NCBI RefSeq assembly: GCF_004792515.1
Contig: NZ_CP038865.1
Coordinates: 1,682,501 to 1,746,500 of the forward strand
Source of the DNA: Vagococcus xieshaowenii
GTDB lineage: Bacteria; Bacillota; Bacilli; Lactobacillales; Vagococcaceae
Direction of reading: 5' to 3'
DNA: 64,000 nucleotides
The notes beneath the pieces were generated by a model. It ran no database searches. It was not told the origin of the DNA and was given only the letters and a program-made list of their open reading frames with translations. Numbering within the stretch: position 1 is the stretch's first letter; each line of letters begins with the position of its first letter. The translations under genes and the position numbers were made by a program. This document shows, in pieces, positions 34,794 to 43,446 of the stretch.

Positions 34794-35837
34794 TTATATT
34801 TCTAAATCTAAACCTTCTTCAACTTCTTCGGTTACCGTTACTGCGCCATTACCAATTCCATACGCACTACGAACAGCATTATAAATTTCATCCATAATTT
34901 CTGTATTATCTAATAAGAATTGTTTAGCATTTTCACGTCCTTGTCCCATACGTTCTTCTTTATATGAGTACCACGCACCACTTTTATCGACAATATCGAT
35001 ATCCGCTGCCATATCTAATAACTCACCAACCATTGAAATCCCTTGACCGTACATAATGTCTACTTCAACTTGTTTAAATGGTGGGGCTACTTTATTCTTC
35101 ACTACTTTAATACGTGTACGGTTACCAATAATATCTGTACCGTTTTTAATTTGTTCTGCACGACGAACTTCTAAACGAATCGTTGAATAGAACTTCAATG
35201 CACGACCACCTGGTGTTGTTTCTGGGTTACCAAACATTACACCAATTTTCTCACGAATTTGGTTAATGAAAATAGCAATAGTTTTTGTTTTATTAATCGT
35301 TCCTGATAACTTACGTAGTGCTTGAGACATTAAACGGGCTTGTAGACCCATATGAGAATCACCCATCTCACCATCGATTTCAGCACGAGGAACTAACGCT
35401 GCCACAGAGTCAATAATAATAATATCAATCGCACCACTTGTTACTAAAGCTTCAGCAATCTCTAATCCTTGCTCCCCTGTATCTGGTTGAGAAAGTAATA
35501 ATTCGTCAATATTAACACCTAATTTAGCTGCGTATGCTGGATCTAACGCATGCTCGGCATCGATAAACGCTGCAGTTCCACCTTGTTTTTGCACTTCAGC
35601 AATAGCATGTAGTGCCACAGTCGTCTTACCAGAACTTTCTGGACCGTATACTTCAATGATACGTCCACGAGGATAGCCACCTACACCTAACGCAACGTCT
35701 AACGCAATAGAGCCACTTGAAACGGTTGAAATTTGTGTATCAACTTTTTCACCTAGCTTCATAATTGAACCTTTACCAAAGTTTTTCTCTATCTTCTTTA
35801 ACGCCGCATCTAGAGCGACTTTACGATCATCTGCCAA
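34794..35837 (-). CDS. recA: Recombinase RecA
   Basis: 347 residues. Walker [20 protein letters not shown], Walker [11 protein letters not shown], the L1/L2 DNA-binding loops ([15 protein letters not shown] and [16 protein letters not shown]) and GGRALKFY are intact. Central to homologous recombination and SOS induction. It lies downstream of cinA, the usual Firmicute order and one linked with competence expression. I did not identify a clear LexA/DinR box upstream. Confidence 0.97.
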   Translation of the reverse strand: MADDRKVALDAALKKIEKNFGKGSIMKLGEKVDTQISTVSSGSIALDVALGVGGYPRGRIIEVYGPESSGKTTVALHAIAEVQKQGGTAAFIDAEHALDPAYAAKLGVNIDELLLSQPDTGEQGLEIAEALVTSGAIDIIIIDSVAALVPRAEIDGEMGDSHMGLQARLMSQALRKLSGTINKTKTIAIFINQIREKIGVMFGNPETTPGGRALKFYSTIRLEVRRAEQIKNGTDIIGNRTRIKVVKNKVAPPFKQVEVDIMYGQGISMVGELLDMAADIDIVDKSGAWYSYKEERMGQGRENAKQFLLDNTEIMDEIYNAVRSAYGIGNGAVTVTEEVEEGLDLEI

Positions 35838-35926
35838 TATATGATCCTCCTTCTAATTCACGATTATAATATAATGATACGTTTTTCTATTCAAAAAAGC
35901 AAGTAAAAAAGCGAACAAACATTCGA

Positions 35927-37174
35927 TTATTTTTTATTTAGCAATTCTATTCGTAAACTATTCAACCCATTCATCATCGCACTATGCTGAATATACGTAC
36001 GGTCACGAGTAAAACGATACGCTTGTGTTTGAACGGTTCCATCAGGTTTTGCTAAAGCAATCCAGGTTGTCCCTACAGCTTTGCCTTCCACCTCACTAGG
36101 ACCGGCTACACCCGTTAGCGATAAAGCATAATCTGCCCCAGTCAAACGACGCGTGTTGACTGCCATCTCTTTTGCGCACTCACGACTCACTGCACCATGT
36201 TTAGCTAATGTCGCCTCTTCCACCCCTAATAACTGTTGTTTCATCTCATTTGAGTATGTCACAAAGCCTCCGACAAACACTTCGGAAACACCAGGCAACT
36301 GCCCCAACGTACTTTGGACAAGGCCAGCTGTTAAACTTTCCGCCACAGCGAGTGTTGCATGGGAATCTTTTAATGCTTGTACGGTTTCTTTCACTAAACT
36401 ATTTTCTTCACCATAACCATAAAAATAATCACCGACTAACGCCATAATACGCTTTTCTAATGAATCTAATAATTGATTGGCTGCCAAATTATTTCTTGCT
36501 TGTGCCGTCAATCGTAAACGCACTTCATTTGGGGCTGCATAAGGCGCAATAGTTGGATTTGTTTGTCCGCTGATTTCATCAGCTAATACAGTGACTAATT
36601 GTGATTCTCCGATACCAAAGAAGCGCATAACACGTGAAAACAACTGATTATTTTGTGGCAATCTATCTTGTAATAATGGCACCGCTTCTTGAAGAAACAT
36701 AGGTTTCATTTCACTTGGCGGTCCTGGTAATAATAAATAAGCGTTCGACGGTGTCTGATAAAAATCCCCCACAGCTAAACCTGTTGGATTAGTTAATGTT
36801 TGGCCGCCAACAAGAGATAAGGCCTGTTTACGGTTATTATCCGTTAATTCACGTCCCTGAATGGTAAAATGTTGGATGATCTTTTCCAATCCAGCCTGAT
36901 CAATCGCTAATTCAGCATCCAAAAAATGAGCTAATGTTTCTCGGGTTAAGTCATCTTCTGTAGGACCTAGTCCACCTGTAAGGACAATCAAATCACTACG
37001 TTCAGTTGCTAATGATAGACAGTCATTTAGACGTTCCCTATTATCTCCCACAACTGTTTGAAAGTATATCTGATACCCTAATCCGGTTAATTGCTCTGAC
37101 AAGAATGTCGCGTTTGTGTTAACAACTTGTCCCATCAATAGCTCTGTTCCCACTGCAATAATTTCTGCTCGCAT
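35927..37174 (-). CDS. cinA: Competence/damage-inducible protein CinA
   Basis: 415 residues: an N-terminal MoCF-like domain (AEIIAVGTELLMGQVVNTNA, LTGGLGPTEDDLT) and a C-terminal nicotinamide-nucleotide amidase-type domain (LAVAESLTAGLVQSTLGQLP, SLTGVAGPSE). Full length for the family. Precedes recA. In streptococci the pair is competence-induced; here the comE operon is also present in the window. Confidence 0.95.
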   Translation of the reverse strand: MRAEIIAVGTELLMGQVVNTNATFLSEQLTGLGYQIYFQTVVGDNRERLNDCLSLATERSDLIVLTGGLGPTEDDLTRETLAHFLDAELAIDQAGLEKIIQHFTIQGRELTDNNRKQALSLVGGQTLTNPTGLAVGDFYQTPSNAYLLLPGPPSEMKPMFLQEAVPLLQDRLPQNNQLFSRVMRFFGIGESQLVTVLADEISGQTNPTIAPYAAPNEVRLRLTAQARNNLAANQLLDSLEKRIMALVGDYFYGYGEENSLVKETVQALKDSHATLAVAESLTAGLVQSTLGQLPGVSEVFVGGFVTYSNEMKQQLLGVEEATLAKHGAVSRECAKEMAVNTRRLTGADYALSLTGVAGPSEVEGKAVGTTWIALAKPDGTVQTQAYRFTRDRTYIQHSAMMNGLNSLRIELLNKK

Positions 37175-37321
37175 GTTAGCACCTCTTCACTAATAATTAC
37201 GGTAATTAATCCTCAATCTATTTATTTACTTTATTTTATCCTATTTCACTCAATATAAGGACTAAATTGCCCAAAATTTCTTTGTCCTTATTAAAACTGG
37301 CATCTATAACACCAAACTTAC

Positions 37322-37362
37322 AGACCTCCAAAAGTTCCCAATATCCGTTAACTTTTGAAGGT
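37322..37362 (-). other. Hairpin downstream of a small hypothetical gene
   Basis: Stem GACCTCCAAAAGTT/AACTTTTGAAGGTC with one mismatch and a loop of about 13 nt. T-tails on either side are weak, so a terminator is possible but not convincing. Nothing else is seen in 37175-37401. Confidence 0.4.
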
Positions 37363-37401
37363 CTATTATACTTTTATTCAAACAATCCAAGCCTAACTTT
37401 T

Positions 37402-37674
37402 TCACGGTTTATCATTGTTTTTAGCCAAATTCTTCTGTTCTTCAGCAATAACATTATATGTTCCTTCTGGATCACCAAACATGTCAACCTGTCCACGACT
37501 AATGTTATTCATTCCACCAATTCCTGTATCTACCATCTTATTCCATCCCTTAGTTGGCTCTTTTCCTTGTTGACGTAATAAACGATTTTTCTCACGTAAC
37601 TTCTCACTTTTGGCTATTGCTTTTTTACGACGCTTGTCTTCCTTGTAATCAGCTATTTTATCAAAAACTGACAT
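37402..37674 (-). CDS. Small highly charged hypothetical protein
   Basis: 90 residues starting MSVFDKIADYKEDKRRKKAI. GAGGAGAG upstream of this ATG decides the start over an earlier in-frame one. The N-terminal half is a strongly basic, probably coiled-coil helix (EKLREKNRLLRQQGKEP). The C-terminal half contains GWNKMVDTGIGGMNNISRG and ends acidic. No signal peptide or membrane segment; family not recognised. It stands alone between cinA and ilvE. Confidence 0.65.
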   Translation of the reverse strand: MSVFDKIADYKEDKRRKKAIAKSEKLREKNRLLRQQGKEPTKGWNKMVDTGIGGMNNISRGQVDMFGDPEGTYNVIAEEQKNLAKNNDKP

Positions 37675-37755
37675 AATAATCTCTCCTCTCAAAAAGATCA
37701 CAACTGACAATCACCTTCATATGTTCATTATACCATGTTTATTAAATAACAAACT

Positions 37756-37793
37756 AAAAAGCGGAGTTGTGACAAAAATTTGTCACAACTCCT
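37756..37793 (-). terminator. Terminator of TGTGACA family, after ilvE
   Basis: Stem GGAGTTGTGACAAA/TTTGTCACAACTCC with a very short loop and an A-run to the left. Confidence 0.86.
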
Positions 37794-37857
37794 TCATTTC
37801 TTGAATCTAAACTTTTTGCTCAGAACCCTGTTTAACTTAATGCTTCAAGATAGTTTA

Positions 37858-38895
37858 TTATAAAACTTTCGTTATCCACCCTTCAGGCGCTTCTTTGTCG
37901 CCAAACTGAATAGCTGTCAATAAATCATATAATTTTCTTGTCACAGGTCCTACTTCTGTTTCTGAATAAAACACATGATAGTTATCTCCATGCTGAATAC
38001 CTGCAATCGGTGAAATAACTGCTGCCGTACCACACGCACCTGCTTCTTCATACAAATCTAATTGTGAGACATAAATATCTTCTTGTGCAACAGGCATTCC
38101 TAATGCATGTTCAGCTAGATATAATAATGAATATTTCGTAATACTTGGCAAAATAGACGGTGAATCTGGTGTCACAAAACGACCATCTTTGGTAATTGCA
38201 AAAAAGTTCGCTGCGCCAACCTCTTCTATTTTAGTATGAGTTGCTGGGTCAAGATAAATACAATCGCTAAATGATCGTTGTTTTGCTTCTTTACCGGGCA
38301 ATAAACTACTTGCATAATTGCCACCGACCTTAACCCCGCCTGTTCCTTGAGAGGCTGCACGGTCATATTCTGAAATAATAAAACTAGTTGGCGTCAGCCC
38401 ACCTTTAAAATAAGCACCTACCGGGATGGCAAACACACCAAAAATATATTCATTAGCAGGAGCAACACCAATACTATCACCCACACCCATCACATAAGGA
38501 CGCAAATAAAGTGTACCTCCAGTTCCATATGGCGGAATAAAACGTTCATTTGCTTTTACTACTTCTTTAACCGCTGATAAAAACTGCTCTTCCGACACTT
38601 CTGGCATCAATAAACGACGACAGCTTCTTTGCATACGCTTAGCATTTTCTTCTGGCCTAAATAGTTGCACCTCACCTGACTTCGTACGATAAGCTTTTAA
38701 CCCTTCAAAGCATGATTGACCGTAGTGAATAACTGGTGACCCTTCACTGATACTTATTTGGTTATCTTCTGTCAGAATTCCCTCATCCCACTTACCATCT
38801 TTCCATGTAGCAACATATCTAATGTCTGTCTTAATATAAGAAAACCCTAAATTCTCCCAATCTAATTGAACGGCTTCTTTTTTTTCCAATGTCAT
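37858..38895 (-). CDS. ilvE: Branched-chain amino acid aminotransferase
   Basis: About 345 residues, PLP fold-type [48 protein letters not shown] (the lysine before GGNYA is the likely PLP ligand) and [15 protein letters not shown] are typical of BCAT group II. Interconverts Leu, Ile, Val and their keto acids. The ribosome site AAAAAGGAG nearly touches the ATG at 38895; a TTG three codons later has better spacing, so the start is uncertain by a few residues. Confidence 0.93.
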   Translation of the reverse strand: MTLEKKEAVQLDWENLGFSYIKTDIRYVATWKDGKWDEGILTEDNQISISEGSPVIHYGQSCFEGLKAYRTKSGEVQLFRPEENAKRMQRSCRRLLMPEVSEEQFLSAVKEVVKANERFIPPYGTGGTLYLRPYVMGVGDSIGVAPANEYIFGVFAIPVGAYFKGGLTPTSFIISEYDRAASQGTGGVKVGGNYASSLLPGKEAKQRSFSDCIYLDPATHTKIEEVGAANFFAITKDGRFVTPDSPSILPSITKYSLLYLAEHALGMPVAQEDIYVSQLDLYEEAGACGTAAVISPIAGIQHGDNYHVFYSETEVGPVTRKLYDLLTAIQFGDKEAPEGWITKVL

Positions 38896-38943
38896 CACTC
38901 CTTTTTAATTTATCATTAACTATTTTTTAATCATACCAGTTTT

Positions 38944-38996
38944 AAAAAAAATAACCAGAATAATTACCAAAAACAATGGGTAATTACTCTGATTAT
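38944..38996 (-). terminator. Terminator after the phosphate-transport operon
   Basis: Stem ATAACCAGAATAATTACC/GGTAATTACTCTGATTAT with mismatches and a 10-nt loop; A-run at 38944-38950 gives T-tail on the minus strand. Confidence 0.75.
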
Positions 38997-38998
38997 CA

Positions 38999-39622
38999 TT
39001 AAGTATTTTTAATAACTAAGCCATAAAGAATATCAGCAGATTTCTCTGTATTATTTACAGCTACTTCAAAGCCTTCATAAATGTTTTTCCACTTGATAAC
39101 GTTCATCACGTTATCTTCTTTTGTAATCAACTCTTTAATTAAAGAGCGATATAATGTATCTGTTTTTTCTTCAATTTCATTGACCAAATCAATTTTTGAT
39201 TTCAAAATTTTTGATTGTTTAAATTTTGCAAATTCTTTTGTCGCTACGACTACAGCATGTGTGGCTTCCACAACATAACTTGCAATTTTATCTGTATCTG
39301 CGCGTAACTCAGTTACCGCATAAGTATCGAATAAATAAGTTAATGAATTAATTGCATCACAAATATTATCTAACTCTTCTGTAATTGAAACAATATCTTC
39401 ACGATCAATCGGTGTCACAAATGAATGATTTAATTCATTCAAGATGTTATGAGAGATTTGATCTGCTTCACGTTCAATTTCATGTACTTCGTGTGTATAG
39501 GTTGCTACTTTATCTTCTGAGAAGTTATTGATTAACTCTTGCATTTTTTTAGCTGCTTGCTCACTCTTTTCAGCTAATTTTGTTAAATTTTCAAAGTAAT
39601 TGAATTCTTTCCTTCTTGCCAT
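38999..39622 (-). CDS. DUF47/PhoU-like phosphate transport accessory protein
   Basis: 207 residues, all helical, with the DUF47 pattern (YTHEVHEIEREADQISHNIL, TPIDREDIVSITEELD). Members pair with PiT transporters and are thought to regulate them. It follows the PiT gene by 17 bp, with AGGAGA upstream of its ATG; the two form one operon. Confidence 0.9.
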   Translation of the reverse strand: MARRKEFNYFENLTKLAEKSEQAAKKMQELINNFSEDKVATYTHEVHEIEREADQISHNILNELNHSFVTPIDREDIVSITEELDNICDAINSLTYLFDTYAVTELRADTDKIASYVVEATHAVVVATKEFAKFKQSKILKSKIDLVNEIEEKTDTLYRSLIKELITKEDNVMNVIKWKNIYEGFEVAVNNTEKSADILYGLVIKNT

Positions 39623-39639
39623 TTCTCTATTCTCCTAGT

Positions 39640-40692
39640 CTAAAATATCTTCAAGAAAACCTTAGCCATCACATAAGCAATTAATCCTGCTCCTGGGAAA
39701 GTTAAGACCCATGCCAAAACCATACCTCGTACTACTGACCAATTCACACTCGACATACGTCTTGCGGCACCAACACCCATAATAGCTGTTGTTTTAGTAT
39801 GAGTAGTTGAAACAGGAATACCTGTCCAAGAACAAATAAATAAGGTGATAACGGCACTTAAATCAGCTGAAAAACCTTGATAAGTTTCTAATTTTACCAT
39901 GTCCATTCCGACAGACTTGATAATTTTCATGCCCCCTACTGATGTTCCAAATCCCATAATCAGTGAACAAATAACCATTACTTCAATTGGAATCGTGTAA
40001 CCACCTGAACCATTTTCAACAAAGCCATTGTAAGAAAGACCTAACATAAACACACCCATAAATTTTTGACCATCTTGGGCACCATGTAAAAAGGCATTTC
40101 CTGCAGCAGCTAATGCTTGCCCTACGTTAAAGAATTTATTCGTTTTGCGTCGATCTGCGTTTCTGCATAAGAAAGTGATAATCGACACAACAAGATAACC
40201 GCCGATAAATCCTGAACTCGTAGAGAAAAGTAAACCAAAAATAACTTTTTTCCATTCATCCATATTAACAGCGTGAATACCTGAAAGAGCCATAGCAGCC
40301 CCAGTTAATCCCGCAATTAACGCATGACTTTCACTCGTTGGCATCGCATAATACCACGAAAGAACCGCCCACACCACGATGGCAAATAGCGCTGCGGCCA
40401 ATGCTACCTGTGCGTTATGCTGATTCGTTCCAAAGTCGGCAATGTTGCTAATTGTCTCAGCTACCGTCGCGTTTAAGAACGTCATGACCACTACACCTAA
40501 AAAGTTCATGACAACTGCCATACCAATTGCCACATTTGGTTTCAACACGCGCGTTGAAATAGCTGTTGCAATTGCATTTGGAGCATCTGTCCAACCGTTA
40601 ACAAAAATCGAGCCCATAACAAGAATAACTGTTATGATTAACGCAAGATTGACTGTCCCGGCTGAAAAATCAATACTACCCAAAACTCCCAC
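39640..40692 (-). CDS. Inorganic phosphate transporter, PiT family
   Basis: About 350 residues with around ten membrane helices and both PiT signatures: GWTDAPNAIATAISTRVL near the N-terminus, and the repeat AAAGNAFLHGAQDGQKFMG followed by TGIPVSTTHTKTTAIMGVG. Couples phosphate uptake to cation or proton. The start is uncertain: no ATG; GTG at 40692 or a TTG three codons later near AGGTGGGAG. Confidence 0.92.
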   Translation of the reverse strand: MGVLGSIDFSAGTVNLALIITVILVMGSIFVNGWTDAPNAIATAISTRVLKPNVAIGMAVVMNFLGVVVMTFLNATVAETISNIADFGTNQHNAQVALAAALFAIVVWAVLSWYYAMPTSESHALIAGLTGAAMALSGIHAVNMDEWKKVIFGLLFSTSSGFIGGYLVVSIITFLCRNADRRKTNKFFNVGQALAAAGNAFLHGAQDGQKFMGVFMLGLSYNGFVENGSGGYTIPIEVMVICSLIMGFGTSVGGMKIIKSVGMDMVKLETYQGFSADLSAVITLFICSWTGIPVSTTHTKTTAIMGVGAARRMSSVNWSVVRGMVLAWVLTFPGAGLIAYVMAKVFLKIF

Positions 40693-40859
40693 CTACCTAT
40701 TTAATTTTATTAACGTCATTATTCATATTTTTCTACTATAATAGTGTTCCATACAAACATTTCCATTATAGTTGTTTTTTAGTTATATTTCCATAAATAT
40801 TTTTCAATATCTTTTTTTGTTACAAGCGTTACAAATTCACTTTATACAGCAAAATATTA

Positions 40860-40888
40860 TTGCAAATCGAAAACTAATTAGGTATAAT
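40860..40888 (+). promoter_or_regulatory. SigmaA promoter of rpsT
   Basis: TTGCAA, 17-bp spacer, TATAAT: a near-consensus promoter about 65 bp before the rpsT start. Confidence 0.88.
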
Positions 40889-40953
40889 GAAGAATGTTGA
40901 ATTGTGTCTGTTTTCAGTACAATTAGAACTTAGAATAATTGGAGGTGAAATAC

Positions 40954-41214
40954 ATGCCAAATATCGAATCTGCAATCAAACGCGTACGTACTGCTAATAA
41001 ATCTAACGGTTTAAACGCTTCTCAAAAAAGCGCAATGCGTACTGCTATCAAAAACTTTGATCAAGCTGTAGAAGCTGGTGCTGATAACGTAGCTGAATTA
41101 CAAAATGCAGCTAACAAAGCTATCGACATGGCTGCATCTAAAGGATTAATCCACAAAAACAAAGCTAGTCGTGATAAAGCTCGTCTACATGCGAAAATGA
41201 CTAAAGCTAACTAA
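40954..41214 (+). CDS. rpsT: 30S ribosomal protein S20
   Basis: 86 residues, highly basic: [18 protein letters not shown], then [15 protein letters not shown], ending [17 protein letters not shown] sits 7 nt before the chosen ATG; an upstream in-frame ATG would include that site in coding sequence. Binds 16S rRNA early in 30S assembly. Monocistronic with its own promoter and terminator. Confidence 0.96.
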   Translation: MPNIESAIKRVRTANKSNGLNASQKSAMRTAIKNFDQAVEAGADNVAELQNAANKAIDMAASKGLIHKNKASRDKARLHAKMTKAN

Positions 41215-41225
41215 TGACTAAAGAT

Positions 41226-41253
41226 AAGAGAAGATTGTCTTCTCTTTTTTTTA
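41226..41253 (+). terminator. Terminator after rpsT
   Basis: Stem AAGAGAAGA/TCTTCTCTT, 3-nt loop, followed by eight T. Downstream to 41459 I see no gene, only AT-rich sequence. Confidence 0.93.
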
Positions 41254-41459
41254 TGCTTTTTTTCACAAAAATGCCTAGCCGTTCGATGAGGATTGAATCG
41301 TTATTATTTACTACATAAGTAAATAATTAAATATTTTGTTAGGGTTGTTGTTTGGCGTGTTCATATACTAATCCTTAGTTGTACATTTTTGTGACAAAAT
41401 GTTAAAGGTATTAAGAATATTTTATTTGTTTTTCTTGAACGTTCTTTCACATAAACGAA

Positions 41460-41488
41460 TTGAGTAATATTTTTTTATATGTTAGGAT
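41460..41488 (+). promoter_or_regulatory. Putative sigmaA promoter of the deacetylase-like gene
   Basis: TTGAGT, 17-bp spacer, TAGGAT, about 30 bp before the ATG at 41521. Both hexamers deviate at two bases. Confidence 0.5.
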
Positions 41489-41520
41489 GAATAAAAAGGA
41501 TTTTCTGGAGGTATGGCTAC

Positions 41521-42417
41521 ATGCGAAAAAAAATAATTACTGTTTTATTAGCAATTATTTTTATTGAACTAATTATTTTATCAGTTACGATGCTAACTAA
41601 AAATAACCATAATCAAAAAAGTCACCCACAACTTCATAAAAATGAAGTATTAGTTGACTCTAGTCAATTAAATGTTAACAAAATTGATGAATCAGAAATT
41701 ATCAAACGTAATAAACAAACACCTGATACCTCCTCTTGGATAAAAAGCGAAGACCCAATTGAATTTCCCATCATTGCTTATTCTCATGTAGAAAATCATG
41801 AAATGGAAAACAGTCTCCACATCGACTATTTCAAACAACAGCTTGAATGGTTAGAAAAAAATAATTATTATACTCTTACTCCTCAAGAAGCGATGGAAGT
41901 TTTCACTTCAAATAAGAAACCTGCTGAAAAAATTGTCTGGTTAACATTTGATGACGGCTATTATTCACAATATAAACTTGTTTATCCGTTACTACAACAA
42001 CTTAACATGCAGGCAACGATTAATTATTTACCCAATATATCTGGCAGTATCGCTTTTTTAAATATATACGACATCCAAGAAATGATGACTAATGGTGAAA
42101 TATCCATCGGAAGTGGCACCTTAAATGGCAATAGTTTACTTGATTTAGATGTTACAACAAGAACAAGAGAATTGAAGGATTCTAAACAGACATTGGATCA
42201 GTTACTTCATCAAGACACCACTGTCGTTGCCTATCCCAATAATGACTACAACGATGAGATCTTAGCTCTTGCAAAAGATGTTGGATACACAATAGGATTA
42301 ACTACTAACGCGGGACTTGCATCAAAAAGCGATGGTCTCCTAACATTAGATCGTATCCAAATAAATGAGAATATTTCAACTGATAAATTCGCAAAATTAA
42401 TTGAAGAAACTTATTAA
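41521..42417 (+). CDS. Membrane-anchored polysaccharide deacetylase-like protein, metal histidines missing
   Basis: 298 residues. Residues 6-25 form an uncleaved signal anchor; the rest is extracellular. The NodB fold is recognisable: catalytic LTFDDGYYSQY (Asp144, Asp145), VAYPNNDYND (motif 3), GYTIGLTTNAG and LDRIQINEN. The second motif, normally His-Thr-X-X-His, reads Gly-Thr-Leu-Asn-Gly (199-203), so both metal-binding histidines are gone. Active peptidoglycan or poly-GlcNAc deacetylases need them, so this is probably a non-catalytic binding or regulatory relative. Possible promoter at 41460; followed 11 bp later by a hypothetical gene. Confidence 0.82.
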   Translation: MRKKIITVLLAIIFIELIILSVTMLTKNNHNQKSHPQLHKNEVLVDSSQLNVNKIDESEIIKRNKQTPDTSSWIKSEDPIEFPIIAYSHVENHEMENSLHIDYFKQQLEWLEKNNYYTLTPQEAMEVFTSNKKPAEKIVWLTFDDGYYSQYKLVYPLLQQLNMQATINYLPNISGSIAFLNIYDIQEMMTNGEISIGSGTLNGNSLLDLDVTTRTRELKDSKQTLDQLLHQDTTVVAYPNNDYNDEILALAKDVGYTIGLTTNAGLASKSDGLLTLDRIQINENISTDKFAKLIEETY

Positions 42418-42428
42418 GGGATGAGATT

Positions 42429-42824
42429 ATGATAACAAAAAAAGCAAAACTAATCATTGACTATGAAATGACCGATGGCGGTTGTAACGCATGTGTGCCT
42501 TTCAAAGCTGAAATAGCTAAATTAATAATTGGTGATCAAACTATTATGGTAGGGGAATTAACACCCGAAGCTCTGATTATGACCATTGCTATCAAAGAAG
42601 GCTTCCGGCAAGAAATGAAATATGACGTACTAGATGACTATATTTTATTCACTTCTAATCAGTCAAATATTAAACAAACTGAAGATTTTATTCATCTACA
42701 TTATCACAATTTGAACGGTTCAAACTATTCTATCAAAAAATTTTACCAAGAAAAAAATGACTTATTAGCACATGTTAACCATGTATTAGTCGAGGTATTT
42801 GATTTATATCCTATCGATTTTTAA
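42429..42824 (+). CDS. Hypothetical protein linked to the deacetylase-like gene
   Basis: 131 residues, predicted cytoplasmic and alpha/beta. It starts MITKKAKLIIDYEMTDGG and contains one Cys-X-X-Cys (CNAC, about residues 19-22). No known domain recognised. It follows the deacetylase-like gene by 11 bp, with a GGGATGAG-like ribosome site, and is followed by a terminator, so the two form an operon. Confidence 0.65.
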   Translation: MITKKAKLIIDYEMTDGGCNACVPFKAEIAKLIIGDQTIMVGELTPEALIMTIAIKEGFRQEMKYDVLDDYILFTSNQSNIKQTEDFIHLHYHNLNGSNYSIKKFYQEKNDLLAHVNHVLVEVFDLYPIDF

Positions 42825-42832
42825 TATTAATT

Positions 42833-42872
42833 ACCCATTTTTTAGACTTTTATCTAAAAATGGGTTTTTTTA
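42833..42872 (+). terminator. Terminator of the deacetylase-like operon
   Basis: Stem ACCCATTTTTTAGA/TCTAAAAATGGGT with a 6-nt loop and a T-run. Confidence 0.88.
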
Positions 42873-42929
42873 AGAAAAAAGAGACACTTTCTTCTTGATT
42901 TTATCTTAGTATTATGAGAATATAATTAG

Positions 42930-43032
42930 TAAGATTAGAAAACAATTAGATTGTTTCTTCTAATCTTCTTTCTTCAAGAGTTTCCCCTATAAGTGAGTAG
43001 CAGAGTTTCATCGTCTCTGTCTACTCTTTTTT
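42930..43032 (+). ncRNA. Candidate small RNA ending in a terminator
   Basis: TATAAT at 42921-42926 could be a -10 element, although the best -35 (TTGATT) is 20 bp away. It is followed by a perfect 10-bp hairpin AAGATTAGAA/TTCTAATCTT (42931-42967), a short single-stranded stretch, and a strong terminator (42995-43032). No open frame is present. The arrangement fits a small RNA of about 100 nt, but no family is recognised and the promoter is weak. Confidence 0.35.
42995..43032 (+). terminator. Orphan Rho-independent terminator 1
   Basis: GAGTAG-CAGAG pairs with CTCTG-T-CTACTC (one bulge), followed by six T. There is no coding gene between it and the previous terminator at 42833-42872. Confidence 0.85.
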
Positions 43033-43051
43033 GGGCTTTAAAACACTAACT

Positions 43052-43101
43052 AAACAGACATTAACCCAAAAACAGGAGGGGCTAATGTCTGTTTCTTTTT
43101 T
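43052..43101 (+). terminator. Orphan Rho-independent terminator 2
   Basis: A 12-bp perfect stem AAACAGACATTA/TAATGTCTGTTT (extended by CCC/GGG with offsets), then CTTTTTT. It is the second terminator in a gene-free stretch, 20 bp after the first. Confidence 0.8.
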
Positions 43102-43217
43102 CTGTTTCCCCCAGCAACTTAATGATGAGATAAAAATCAGTCCTAAGCACCATTATCATTCCATCATAGCTTGTTATAATTAATGTAATAAAACAACAAT
43201 ATAAGGAGTGACGTTCA

Positions 43218-43409
43218 ATGAATCGTTACGGAATTAATAGTATTATAAGACTAATTGTCTTACTATTCGCTCTATCAATTGGCTTAATATTGGTCGGTAA
43301 ATTAATTGGGTTTACCTTAAAAATTTTACTACCCTTTGTTATCATCTACATCATCGTCAAACTATTAGAAAATTGGAGAATGCAGCGCCGTTATAAAAAC
43401 CCACACTAG
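43218..43409 (+). CDS. Small membrane protein of unknown function
   Basis: 63 residues with two hydrophobic segments (about 9-28 and 33-49) and a basic end (WRMQRRYKNPH). AAGGAGTGA ribosome site 8 nt before the ATG. A TATAAT-like -10 lies about 45 bp upstream. Monocistronic: followed by a hairpin terminator. Short frame, so coding status rests mainly on the ribosome site and hydrophobic pattern. Confidence 0.6.
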   Translation: MNRYGINSIIRLIVLLFALSIGLILVGKLIGFTLKILLPFVIIYIIVKLLENWRMQRRYKNPH

Positions 43410-43427
43410 CCAACTAGTGTGGGGTTT
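43397..43427. terminator. Bidirectional terminator between convergent genes
   Basis: Stem AACCCACACTAG/CTAGTGTGGGGTT with a 4-nt loop. It lies just before the stop of the ZIP gene on the other strand, so it can serve both. Confidence 0.8.
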
Positions 43428-43446
43428 ACTTTTATCTTCAGTTCAT

